25,696 nt of DNA. Source: Blastocatellia bacterium. GTDB taxonomy: Bacteria; Acidobacteriota; Blastocatellia; UBA7656. The notes below the pieces were generated by a model that was given only the letters and a program-made list of their open reading frames with translations, searched no databases and was not told the DNA's origin. Positions 16,229-22,860 of the stretch are shown one piece after another. The stretch's first letter is position 1. Each line of letters opens with the position of its first letter. Made by a program: the position numbers and the translations under genes. The DNA lies in contig JAKEHD010000599.1 of NCBI GenBank assembly GCA_022615215.1, positions 1 to 25,696 on the forward strand, given 5' to 3'.

Positions 16229-17386
16229 TTAGGATTGCAGGGCGTCCTCTGTCTGCTCCTTGCCGCCTTCTGCCAGGGGTTCATTGGGGGCAGGCGCGGG
16301 ACTAGTCTGCGCAGGGAGAGATTCATCGCTTGCAGGCGCGAGCCACCAGCGGCTCTCTTCTCTCAGCATACCGAGCAGCGTCATCGTAATTGCAAGAATG
16401 ACGGGACCGACGAAAAGGCCGAGTATGCCGAACGCCTGCACTCCTCCGAAGACCGCAAAGAAGATGAGCAGCGTGTGCATCTGCACGCGCCCGCTCATCA
16501 AATAAGGCCGCAGTATATTATCTATAGTACCGACGACCCCTGCTCCCCAGCCTACAAGGATGATGGCTTTAACCCAGTTGCCCGTAGCGATTAAAAATAT
16601 AGCCGCAGGAACCCAGACGAACGCAGAGCCGACCATGGGTATGAGCGAAAGCATCGTCGCAACCACTCCCCATAGCACAGGCGACGGCACGCCGAGAACC
16701 CACAATGCAAGCCCCGTGAGCGACCCCTGCACCGCAGCCACGACCAGCCCGCCGTAGACGGTCGCCATGATCGTATTCTCCACGCCGTTGAAAAGCCTTT
16801 CGACCTGATCGGGGGTCAAAGGCAGAATGGCGGCGGCACGCCTGCGAATGGATTTGCCTTCACGAAACAGGAAGAAGAGCGTGAAGAAGGCTATCACCGT
16901 GTTCAATATAAAAGAGGTGATGTTGCCGACGACTATTCCAGCCTCCGCCAGAAGGAAAGTGCCCATCTCTTTCAGGCGTTCAAGCAGTGCGGCCTGGGGG
17001 TCGAACTGCGAAACATCCATGTACTGTCCTATCCATCGAAGCGGTCGCTCTATAAGGTCCGTCAGGAAAGGGCTGATACCGCCGCTTGCGGCGCTTCTTT
17101 CGTTGAGGAGTTGATAAAGGTGTCTGACTTCAGAGGTGATCGCGATTCCGATCAGCGTTGCGGGAATGACGATTATCAGCACGACGACGATTATCGATAA
17201 GAGAGCGGCGAGGCTTGGATTGCGGACGATGCGCAGCATCTTTGCCTGCACGGGGAAGAAGACTATAGCGATAACGGTTGCTGAAAGCACGGGCCGGATG
17301 AACGGCCTGAAGACTATGAAGCATAGAGCGAGCGCGAGCGCCGTAAGCGCAAGCAGAAAGATTATCGTTATACGCTTCCTGACCAT
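16229..17386 (-). CDS. AI-2E family transporter (PerM/YdiK-like permease)
   Basis: A 385-residue integral membrane protein with about eight hydrophobic segments: two near the N-terminus (ITIIFLLALTALALALCFIV, then a second ending in IVFFP), one at ~62-86, one at ~150-175, and a C-terminal cluster with VAAVQGSLTGLALWVLGVPSP, SLIPMVGSAFVWVPAAIFLI and GILGLFVGPVILAITMTLL. The PxxLWG and IPxxG patterns are typical of the family. Members export varied small molecules or ions; the AI-2 name does not prove an autoinducer substrate. ATG 17386 follows GGAGG by eight bases. The last ~35 residues are Pro/Glu-rich and probably cytosolic. Confidence 0.9.
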   Translation of the reverse strand: MVRKRITIIFLLALTALALALCFIVFRPFIRPVLSATVIAIVFFPVQAKMLRIVRNPSLAALLSIIVVVLIIVIPATLIGIAITSEVRHLYQLLNERSAASGGISPFLTDLIERPLRWIGQYMDVSQFDPQAALLERLKEMGTFLLAEAGIVVGNITSFILNTVIAFFTLFFLFREGKSIRRRAAAILPLTPDQVERLFNGVENTIMATVYGGLVVAAVQGSLTGLALWVLGVPSPVLWGVVATMLSLIPMVGSAFVWVPAAIFLIATGNWVKAIILVGWGAGVVGTIDNILRPYLMSGRVQMHTLLIFFAVFGGVQAFGILGLFVGPVILAITMTLLGMLREESRWWLAPASDESLPAQTSPAPAPNEPLAEGGKEQTEDALQS

Positions 17387-17404
17387 TAAGATACCTCCGC
17401 ACTA

Positions 17405-17496
17405 ACCACAGATCACACAGATTTCACGGATAGATTCAGTAGCCCAAGCGTGAGCGCGGGCATCTTTATCCGTGTTATCCATGCAATACGGTGGTT
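17405..17496. repeat. Dispersed palindromic repeat, copy C (with insertion)
   Basis: It begins ACCACAGATCACACAGATTT, identical to copy B read in reverse, and ends in a degraded TTATCCGTGTTATCC...GGTGGTT arm. About 25 bases (AGTAGCCCAAGCGTGAGCGC and following) lie in the centre where copies A and B have none. It lies upstream of the AI-2E gene. Confidence 0.65.
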
Positions 17497-17658
17497 CTCA
17501 CTCCTCTCGTTGACTCCCTGCAGCAAACAGGGCCAGACAATATTACACCTGTTTTATGCTGATTTATAGATTGCGCGGCGATAAATGAAGCGTCGGGATA
17601 AGGAATCGCCCTTCACCCCAAATGAATCGAGTTCGATGAAGAGAAGGGCTATGACTTC
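17497..17658. other. Intergenic, no supported gene
   Basis: Between the AI-2E upstream repeat and the hicA stop. No gene, clear terminator or repeat was recognised. Short frames here lack protein-like composition. Confidence 0.35.
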
Positions 17659-17871
17659 TCAAGCCGCTTCGAAATCGGACCATTCGATGCCAAGCTGGCG
17701 AACTGCGGCCCTGAGCGTTCCTATCTTCAGGTCTTTGCCGCCCCAATCCGGCACTACCGTGACTCGTTGTGTAGCAGGATTGAACCATTTCCGGTGAGAG
17801 CCGGTAGGACGACGCGGCAACTCCTGACAGCCCAAAGCCCTCAACTTCCGGGCGACTTCCCTGTAAGTCAT
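17659..17871 (-). CDS. hicA: HicA-type mRNA interferase toxin
   Basis: A 70-residue protein of the HicA/YcfA family with a dsRBD-like fold. The family pattern MTYREVARKLRALGC, then RPTGSHRKWFNP holds the catalytic His in GSHRKW; VTVVPDWGGKDLKIGTLRAAVRQLGI completes the fold. It probably cleaves mRNA when free of antitoxin. Its ATG overlaps the hicB stop by four bases, so it is translationally coupled and the order is antitoxin first. No missing residues are apparent, so the toxin looks intact. Confidence 0.9.
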   Translation of the reverse strand: MTYREVARKLRALGCQELPRRPTGSHRKWFNPATQRVTVVPDWGGKDLKIGTLRAAVRQLGIEWSDFEAA

Positions 17872-18113
17872 GGCATAGCCACCACAGTTTCCACCCAGAG
17901 CGGGCTGTTCGCATCAGCAAGCCTTGCATTGGCCGGGAGCGGACGGCCAAGCTCTTCGTATGCTTCGACCACAGCCGCAAGCGCGTCCCGCGCGTTGGCT
18001 AACGCTTCTTCCAGAGAGTCCCCCTCCGTGACCAGTTCCGGCAGGAGAGGCGAGGTGACTGTGAACCCGCCTTCGGGTTGGGGAGACAAGAGCAAAGGTA
18101 TCTTATAAAGCAT
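17868..18113 (-). CDS. hicB: HicB-type antitoxin
   Basis: An 81-residue protein with the partial RNase H fold of HicB: YKIPLLLSPQPEGGFTVTSP, then LPELVTEGDSLEEALANARDALAAVVEAYEELGRPLP. It should bind and neutralise the adjacent HicA. No separate C-terminal DNA-binding domain (HTH or ribbon-helix-helix) is obvious, so autoregulation through this protein alone is uncertain. ATG 18113 follows AAGGAG by six bases. Confidence 0.9.
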   Translation of the reverse strand: MLYKIPLLLSPQPEGGFTVTSPLLPELVTEGDSLEEALANARDALAAVVEAYEELGRPLPANARLADANSPLWVETVVAMP

Positions 18114-18134
18114 CGTCGGCTCCTTTACACACTA

Positions 18135-18163
18135 AGAATAACTCTCTCTCCATGTCGAATCAA
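18135..18163 (-). promoter_or_regulatory. Possible hicBA promoter
   Basis: TTGATT (18163-18158), a 17-bp spacer and TATTCT (18140-18135) on the minus strand, 21 bases before hicB. Each hexamer matches the consensus at four of six positions, so this is a moderate candidate. Confidence 0.4.
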
Positions 18164-18203
18164 CTTCTTGATCGGTCAATCGCCTTTGCGCCGCATATTT
18201 TTT

Positions 18204-18233
18204 AAAGAGACAGGCGCTCGCACCTGTCCCTTT
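18204..18233 (-). terminator. Hairpin downstream of the sulfatase gene
   Basis: AAAGAGACAGG (18204-18214) pairs with CCTGTCCCTTT (18223-18233) in an 11-bp stem with one mismatch and an 8-base loop, 22 bp past the sulfatase stop. There is no T-run on the minus-strand side (A-rich instead), so intrinsic termination is uncertain; it may be another repeat. Confidence 0.4.
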
Positions 18234-18255
18234 ATCGCGCCGGGCGCTTTCTCTA

Positions 18256-19977
18256 TCAATCATTGGCTGCGATCTCTTTGGCATAAAGCGCGAACGGTTC
18301 CGGGTATAATCGCTTGCGGGCGCGCTGGTTCGCAAGCATCGTCTGCAATTCCTCCTGAACCTTTTTGAGATCGCGCGTGCTGTTGGAGCGGTGAGTCAGA
18401 TTCACCCTTTCGAGATTATCTGCGCTCACGTTATACATCTCGGTCTCCGACGGCACAGGCTTCGTCCTGGTCTGCACCTTGCCGTCCTCGAAGTAAACAT
18501 CTTCCTGAAAAGGCTTCCACCAGAACTGAGGATTATCGAAGTAGCGCGAATACTTCCACACCTGCTCCTCGCCATTCTCTCCCGTTTTTAGAACGGCGAT
18601 GACCGATTCGACGTGATTGGGCTGTATGACCGCCGTGTAGGGATTCCCTGTCACAGGGTTCGTCTGATGCAGGCCCGAACTGATCTCATCATCGGTCATA
18701 AAGTAGATAGGCTCCCTGGATTTATCGGGATCGACTTTGCCCCGGACTACGGCTGAAAGATCCCGGCCGACAAGCGGGCGCACCTCAACATGGTCTTGCT
18801 TTAAGCTCTTCGCCGCTTCAGACGCATCTATCCCTGCAAGCCCCAGCAGCGTCGGAATCAAATCCACATGGCTTGTAAGCATATCGGCATTGCGAGGGTC
18901 TTTGAACAGGCGCGGATGCGAGATGATGAGGGGCACATGCACGGTCTCTTCATAGACGTTGTGCCATTTCTGATGCATACCGCCGTGCGCGCCGAGCATC
19001 TCTCCGTGATCGGAGGTGAAGATTATATAGGTGTTCTCGAAGAAGCTCGTCTTCTCAAGCGCCTTGTAGACCTTTTGAATGTGCTTGTCCGACTCCTTCT
19101 GCAAGTAGTAGTAAAACTGGCGATAGGTTTCGGACGTGGGCTGAGGCATGAGCATGTTCGGGTATACGTCGACGTAGCTCTGTTGACATCCGGGTTTTGT
19201 GTCGAGGTTTTCTTTCTCGGTTTCGGGGGGCGGAATGTCGGGCACCCATCCCTTCGTGTAAGGGTATCCGAATCGTTGCCATGCGAGGCCGAACAGGACT
19301 ACATCGTGAGGGTTCACAAACGAGTTGACTATCAGCCAGGGAGGAAGTTGCGAGCGCGTCTTTTTCCGCTCCCTGTCGAGTTCTTCGATAAGCTCTATGG
19401 CCTCGCGCGCAAAACCCGGATCGCGATTGGTGCCTGTGTTGGCTTTTTTGCTTCCGTGCGGCTCAGGGCCTATCCACCCGCTGAATCCGTATTCGTCGAG
19501 GCGGTCGGCATTGAGATAAAGGTCGATTATCTTTTTGATCGGCCTTCCGTTTTCGGAGTAACTTTCAAGCGCATCGTGGCTGCCCGCCATGACGATGTCG
19601 GCATGCGAAACGTGCCACTTGCCTTTATAGAAGGTGCGGTATCCGCCCGCGCGAAAATAATCGCCCATAGTGGGCACGGTATTGGCATCGAGCCAGAACA
19701 CGTCGGGGTCGGAAGGAGCTTTCGCGGTCCCCGTAGTCTGAGTGACTCCGTGAAGGGAAGGGTACTGGCCTGTGAAGAGCGAAGCCCGGCTCGGAGAGCA
19801 GGCCGTTGCGGCGGCATAATGGCGGTGAAATTCCATGCCGTACTGGCGAAGCCATTCCTGAGCCTTCAGATTTTTTTTGCGGAAAAGCTTCGTGGCATGG
19901 GTTTCATAAACCGGCGGATAGCGTTCTTCGTCCACCATGAAGATGAGGAAGTTCGGTCTTTTGTCTTTTGTTTTCAT
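18256..19977 (-). CDS. Sulfatase (formylglycine-dependent, choline-sulfatase/PMH-like)
   Basis: A 573-residue alkaline-phosphatase-superfamily hydrolase. CSPSRASLFTG gives the CxPxR formylglycine signature at Cys60. YKGKWH provides the usual Lys and His, and TSDHGEMLGAHGG the metal site. The N-terminal metal-ligand pair reads Asp16-Glu17 (MVDEERYPP) rather than the usual Asp-Asp. There is no signal peptide, so it should act in the cytosol on an imported sulfate or phosphonate ester; the substrate is unknown. The ATG follows AGGAG by seven bases. It is monocistronic with its own promoter. The formylglycine-generating enzyme it needs is not in the window. Confidence 0.9.
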   Translation of the reverse strand: MKTKDKRPNFLIFMVDEERYPPVYETHATKLFRKKNLKAQEWLRQYGMEFHRHYAAATACSPSRASLFTGQYPSLHGVTQTTGTAKAPSDPDVFWLDANTVPTMGDYFRAGGYRTFYKGKWHVSHADIVMAGSHDALESYSENGRPIKKIIDLYLNADRLDEYGFSGWIGPEPHGSKKANTGTNRDPGFAREAIELIEELDRERKKTRSQLPPWLIVNSFVNPHDVVLFGLAWQRFGYPYTKGWVPDIPPPETEKENLDTKPGCQQSYVDVYPNMLMPQPTSETYRQFYYYLQKESDKHIQKVYKALEKTSFFENTYIIFTSDHGEMLGAHGGMHQKWHNVYEETVHVPLIISHPRLFKDPRNADMLTSHVDLIPTLLGLAGIDASEAAKSLKQDHVEVRPLVGRDLSAVVRGKVDPDKSREPIYFMTDDEISSGLHQTNPVTGNPYTAVIQPNHVESVIAVLKTGENGEEQVWKYSRYFDNPQFWWKPFQEDVYFEDGKVQTRTKPVPSETEMYNVSADNLERVNLTHRSNSTRDLKKVQEELQTMLANQRARKRLYPEPFALYAKEIAAND

Positions 19978-20025
19978 TCAAAGTCTCCTTTTTTTGATTT
20001 GTGATACAAACTCAATTGCCGCACC

Positions 20026-20054
20026 ATTTTACTATGCAAAAGAGTCTGTGCCAA
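20026..20054 (-). promoter_or_regulatory. Sigma-70-type promoter of the sulfatase gene
   Basis: TTGGCA (20054-20049), 17-bp spacer, TAAAAT (20031-20026): five of six matches in each hexamer. The start would be near 20019, giving a leader of about 42 bases. Confidence 0.65.
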
Positions 20055-20074
20055 CCGGCTTCCTTGGAATGTAA

Positions 20075-20171
20075 GAGGTGAATCTCCCGACCGGGAGGTC
20101 GGGGATCGTTCATATCAGCCTACACACAAAACAACAGCGGCGGAGGTGAATCTCCCGACTGGGAGGTCGGT
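20075..20171. repeat. Two direct copies of a 29-bp hairpin unit
   Basis: 20075-20103 and 20143-20171 share 27 of 29 bases (GAGGTGAATCTCCCGAC, then GGGAGGTCGG). Each copy can form CCGACY-GGGA-GGTCGG or, alternatively, CTCCC-GACY-GGGAG, two mutually exclusive hairpins. They lie upstream of the sulfatase promoter. Confidence 0.7.
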
Positions 20172-20238
20172 GCTTTCAAATGCGAAGCTCCTGTTCTGTG
20201 CGGCCAGAGAGTGCAGCCATTCAAGCTATGATGCGTCC

Positions 20239-20278
20239 GGCTTCGAAAGCCACGCTTTCAGGATTGAGGGCTGAAAGC
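20239..20278. repeat. Palindromic hairpins
   Basis: GCTTTCAG (20254-20261) pairs with CTGAAAGC (20271-20278) across a 9-base loop. A smaller GGCTT-cga-AAGCC lies just to its left. It may be part of another dispersed repeat located at the end of the zeta-like relic. Confidence 0.55.
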
Positions 20279-20293
20279 CCCTGTGCTATGGTA

Positions 20294-20413
20294 TCAGCAT
20301 TCACGTATTCCAATCAGTTCGAATGTGTCTTTCAACAAATCGGGAGCGAGGGTGGATTGGCCTGCGCCATTCGGCCCGGCGATTATTATGACCTGTCGCG
20401 GCGTTGCGCTCAC
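20294..20413 (-). pseudogene. Relic of a zeta-toxin-like P-loop ATPase
   Basis: From GTG 20413 a 39-codon frame reads MSATPRQVIIIAGPNGAGQS, then TLAPDLLKDTFELIGIREC, and stops. The first 28 residues match the start of zeta-toxin/AAA-type kinases of about 200 residues, whose Walker A motif is GPNGAGKST. Here the essential Lys is Gln and the rest of the protein is gone; the break is followed by hairpin repeats at 20239-20278. I infer a decayed gene, not an active one. There is no nearby antitoxin. Confidence 0.65.
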
Positions 20414-20675
20414 GCATATATCTTAATCAACCGGCCTGTCCTTGAAAACGGAGTGGTTGCGAGCGACCCCTTTCCCACCCTCACTGCTCCGGCAAATCAG
20501 CACATCGGTAGTAACTTTGCTCGATGCTCTGTACGCTTGTCACTTTGCGGGGCATACGCTGTTAAAAATGGGATTCGAACCCACAGGCGCGGCCCCTCGC
20601 GCCTTCCAGAGTAACCAGCCTTTCCCCGCTGGCGGGGTTGTGCTCGCCTTTGCCCAGGCAGCTACCGTCTTGCAA
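20414..20675. other. Intergenic with tRNA T-arm-like motif and hairpins
   Basis: Minus-strand 20584-20568 reads GTGGGTTCGAATCCCAT, a TPsiC-arm match. A 7-bp hairpin (GGCGCG-loop-CGCGCC, 20586-20603) and a CCCCGC-tgg-CGGGG-like hairpin near 20624-20638 lie beside it. No acceptor stem or anticodon arm can be paired, so no tRNA is called; a tRNA relic is possible. Confidence 0.4.
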
Positions 20676-21134
20676 CTACTCTATCAATTCGGTTCGCCAG
20701 TTCGCCTCTTGAATCCTTGCATCCAACTCCCTGTGTTCTCTGGCCAGTTGGTCGGCTCGCTTCTGTATTTCAGCGACTTTTACAGTGCTCTCGAACTTCA
20801 CCTCCGACTTTGTATAACGGTCCTGAGTCACGGTGGCGGCCTGCGCCAGGTCTCTATAAATGGCGTGCCTGAGTTTGAGCATATCCCTGACGGCGATGGC
20901 GTCTGAGACGGTCAAGCCCTCACCCAACTCGGTAGCGGCATTCGTCGAGTTGATGCGCTGAATCAGTTTTAGCAATTCTTTTGAAATGCTTTCGAGTTCT
21001 TCGATCAAAGTCGCAGGATTTTCGGCAGGCTCGTCGCCCTCCTGAATCTTTGCGTTTCTAAGAAGTCGATGTTTGAGTTGTTCGATGCGTTTTTGATAAT
21101 CGGCTCTCAGAATCAGTGCCTCGGCTAATTTCAT
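20676..21134 (-). CDS. DIP1984 family protein
   Basis: A 152-residue, strongly helical protein. MKLAEALILRADYQKRIEQL, then KHRLLRNAKIQEGDEPAENP near the N-terminus and LDARIQEANWRTELIE at the C-terminus are the family's hallmark sequences (also named septicolysin-like in some annotations). Most of the chain has coiled-coil character, and no catalytic motif is visible. I chose ATG 21134, six bases after GAGGTG, over the longer form to 21173. It is the last gene of the run that starts at topA. Its cellular role is not established. Confidence 0.85.
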   Translation of the reverse strand: MKLAEALILRADYQKRIEQLKHRLLRNAKIQEGDEPAENPATLIEELESISKELLKLIQRINSTNAATELGEGLTVSDAIAVRDMLKLRHAIYRDLAQAATVTQDRYTKSEVKFESTVKVAEIQKRADQLAREHRELDARIQEANWRTELIE

Positions 21135-21190
21135 GATGTCACCTCTTTGAAATACTTCAGCCTGATCGAACAATCGTCATCTCGGATCGA

Positions 21191-21562
21191 TCATTCTTCA
21201 GGATTCTTGTTCGCGGCCGTCCTCAAATAAAAGTCTTCGCCTTTGATCCAGTCTTCTCTGGGCGGCGAGAAGATATCATAAGCGACCAGGTCTTCTACGG
21301 CCTCTGCCGCGTGAACGACATTCGGTGGTATATAAAGCATCTCGTTGGGTCCGACAAAGATGGTCTTGCCTTCTATTTCGAACCGCCACCGTCCGCTTAT
21401 CACAAAAGTCAATTGCTCATTCTCATGCGAATGCGGAGGGACGAAGCATCCCTGTTTGCACTCCATCCAGGAGATCATCAGCCCGCCATCCCAGGCGAGT
21501 TTTCTCACAAATTTGTCATTGACCTGCTCTTCGGGGATTTCGTCCCATTTGAAATGATTCAT
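21191..21562 (-). CDS. Cupin-domain protein
   Basis: A 123-residue single-domain cupin. Motif 1 is PPHSHENEQLTFVISGRWRF (HxHxxxE, probable metal ligands) and motif 2 is LYIPPNVVHAAEAVEDLVAYDIFSPPRED with the third His. ATG 21562 follows GGAG by six bases; the first Met five codons upstream overlaps that site and is less likely. Small cupins of this type bind a divalent metal and may be isomerases, dioxygenases or sensors; the substrate cannot be told. It lies 56 bp upstream of the DIP1984 gene in the same orientation. Confidence 0.88.
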   Translation of the reverse strand: MNHFKWDEIPEEQVNDKFVRKLAWDGGLMISWMECKQGCFVPPHSHENEQLTFVISGRWRFEIEGKTIFVGPNEMLYIPPNVVHAAEAVEDLVAYDIFSPPREDWIKGEDFYLRTAANKNPEE

Positions 21563-21727
21563 TATTTCTCCATTCAAGATACGGGTATCAACAACCGAAA
21601 CTTATAGTAGTAGAAGCCCAGGATGATTGCAATTCGGTGCCGGGTCAGGGAAGTGATGCGAGGGTTGGAATGGTCATGGTTTGCGTTCGGGGTATCGTTT
21701 TTCGATTCGATGCCAGGCAACATTTCA

Positions 21728-21943
21728 TCAAGCGCCTCTAATGCCCAGCCATCTACGTTCCGATATATCGAGTTGCTTGCGGTCTGTATAAACGACATAA
21801 AATTCCCGCTTTGGAAATTGCTCGTGAAGCTGCTTGTAGGAATCCATAGCCTTCAATGAATCTGCAAAAGCATCCACGACGGTAAGCTGCTCTAACACCC
21901 GCTTGCCCGATGTCGAGTGCGCTTTCAATGCTTCGATCAACAA
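21728..21943 (-). CDS. Small hypothetical protein
   Basis: A 71-residue frame beginning at TTG 21943 and overlapping the DUF4365 stop by 7 bp; a second TTG at 21940 overlaps it as TTGA. The composition looks protein-like: EQLTVVDAFADSLKAMDSYK, then QLHEQFPKREFYVVYTDRKQ and LDISERRWLGIRGA. The open frame continues upstream of the TTG for 13 codons inside the DUF4365 gene without ATG or GTG, so it may be the 3' part of an older gene. I do not recognise the family. Confidence 0.45.
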   Translation of the reverse strand: MLIEALKAHSTSGKRVLEQLTVVDAFADSLKAMDSYKQLHEQFPKREFYVVYTDRKQLDISERRWLGIRGA

Positions 21944-22272
21944 CCACCTGTTACGTACTTGACTAATATGACGACTTGCAGTTTATCCCAAAGGTAGTTA
22001 TACGTAGGTACTTTCAACCTTACCTTTTCTGATATCCCTTCGCTAGCGTTCCTTGAGGATTTAAGTTGAACCAAAAGTTCTAATCCAGTAGCACGGCTAC
22101 CTTCAAATATATCGACTCTTAAATCCACACCATAATCATTTGGAGGTTTATCGCAAATCCAGTTCCGAGGTAGTGAATTAGCAAAGTATCGCTCTGATTG
22201 AGTTTCAAGGATATGGCTTTGAGGTCTAATAGGATATTGCAGTGTCACAAATTCCTCTTTTATTACGCCCAT
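21937..22272 (-). CDS. DUF4365 domain protein, probably truncated
   Basis: A 111-residue protein. HILETQSERYFANSLPRNWI, then CDKPPNDYGVDLRVDIFEGS, RATGLELLVQLKSSR and VRLKVPTYNYLWDKLQVVIL fit DUF4365, a nuclease-like domain often found in defence islands. The conserved YGVDLRVDIFE acidic patch and VQLK motif are present. The chain ends at VKYVTGGC, shortly after the last core strand, where relatives usually continue, and a different frame opens at once (21943). I infer 3' truncation or a frameshift. ATG 22272 follows AAGGTGGG. The stretch is AT-richer than topA. Confidence 0.7.
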   Translation of the reverse strand: MGVIKEEFVTLQYPIRPQSHILETQSERYFANSLPRNWICDKPPNDYGVDLRVDIFEGSRATGLELLVQLKSSRNASEGISEKVRLKVPTYNYLWDKLQVVILVKYVTGGC

Positions 22273-22292
22273 CCCACCTTGCTGCCGAAGAA

Positions 22293-22622
22293 TCAGATCG
22301 CAGCCCAGAGTTGTTGTATTTTTAACTTCACTCGTGCCCAATCCCCTGGTGTTAATGTTCCCAGTCTACGCTCCACGAGGCGCTTTTCTAATGTCGCAAC
22401 CTTATGCACACGAGCCAGCGATGGTATAAGCAATCCTTCTTGTTGCCATTCCGCAAGTTCGACATCGAGAGCTGTCCGGGCTATGTGACTCGTTACTCTT
22501 GCAACGATTATGTCATTATCTCCCGCATCGAAGAGCACAAGCGCAGGACGCCTCTTCGCACCCGTTGCATCAGAGAATGGGAACGACAGTAGAACTATTT
22601 CTCCAGGGCTGTAATTGCTCAT
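22293..22622 (-). CDS. MazF/PemK-like toxin
   Basis: A 109-residue protein of the CcdB/PemK endoribonuclease fold. MSNYSPGEIVLLSFPFSDAT, then GAKRRPALVLFDAGDNDIIV are typical (basic RRPALVL strand near the active site), followed by ARVTSH and LLIPSLARVHKVATLEKRLV. I chose ATG 22622, four bases after the antitoxin stop; an ATG nine codons upstream is also possible. It probably cleaves RNA when not bound by the preceding protein. Confidence 0.85.
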   Translation of the reverse strand: MSNYSPGEIVLLSFPFSDATGAKRRPALVLFDAGDNDIIVARVTSHIARTALDVELAEWQQEGLLIPSLARVHKVATLEKRLVERRLGTLTPGDWARVKLKIQQLWAAI

Positions 22623-22626
22623 CGAC

Positions 22627-22845
22627 TCAAATATGGTCGTAGACGGCATCAGCTTCGCTATAGCCCGTCAGGAATTGCTCCGCTGTCAGGCGAGACCAGG
22701 ATGCCTGTTCTTCTGCATCCGCCGGTTCGCTTATCAGAACTATGACCCGGACTATCTGGTCAGGCTGCAATCGTCTCAATAACTCTTCAGGTAGTTCGAG
22801 CTTTCCTTCCTCGCTGACCCTTAAAGGCATCTCGTATGCTTTCAT
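22627..22845 (-). CDS. Antitoxin of the MazF-like toxin
   Basis: A 72-residue protein: MKAYEMPLRVSEEGKLELPE, then ELLRRLQPDQIVRVIVLISE in the N-terminal half could form a small DNA-binding beta domain; the C-terminal WSRLTAEQFLTGYSEADAVYDHI is the acidic tail that would wrap the toxin. I recall the same arrangement next to MazF-like genes in Cyanobacteria. ATG 22845 is preceded by GGGAGG, which lies right after the topA stop, so the pair is probably co-transcribed with topA. Confidence 0.8.
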   Translation of the reverse strand: MKAYEMPLRVSEEGKLELPEELLRRLQPDQIVRVIVLISEPADAEEQASWSRLTAEQFLTGYSEADAVYDHI

Positions 22846-22860
22846 CTCATTTGCCTCCCA

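Noticed and set aside
20033..20056. Sigma-54 promoter (TGGCAC...TTGCA) before the sulfatase
   Set aside because: The spacing between the GG and GC elements is three bases too long; the sigma-70 reading fits better.
20568..20603. tRNA gene on the minus strand (TPsiC arm plus long variable-arm-like hairpin)
   Set aside because: No 5' partner for the acceptor stem and no anticodon stem-loop within 100 bases; at most a relic.
21574..21798. 74-codon minus-strand frame upstream of the cupin gene
   Set aside because: It overlaps the 71-residue ORF in another frame, and its composition is not convincing.
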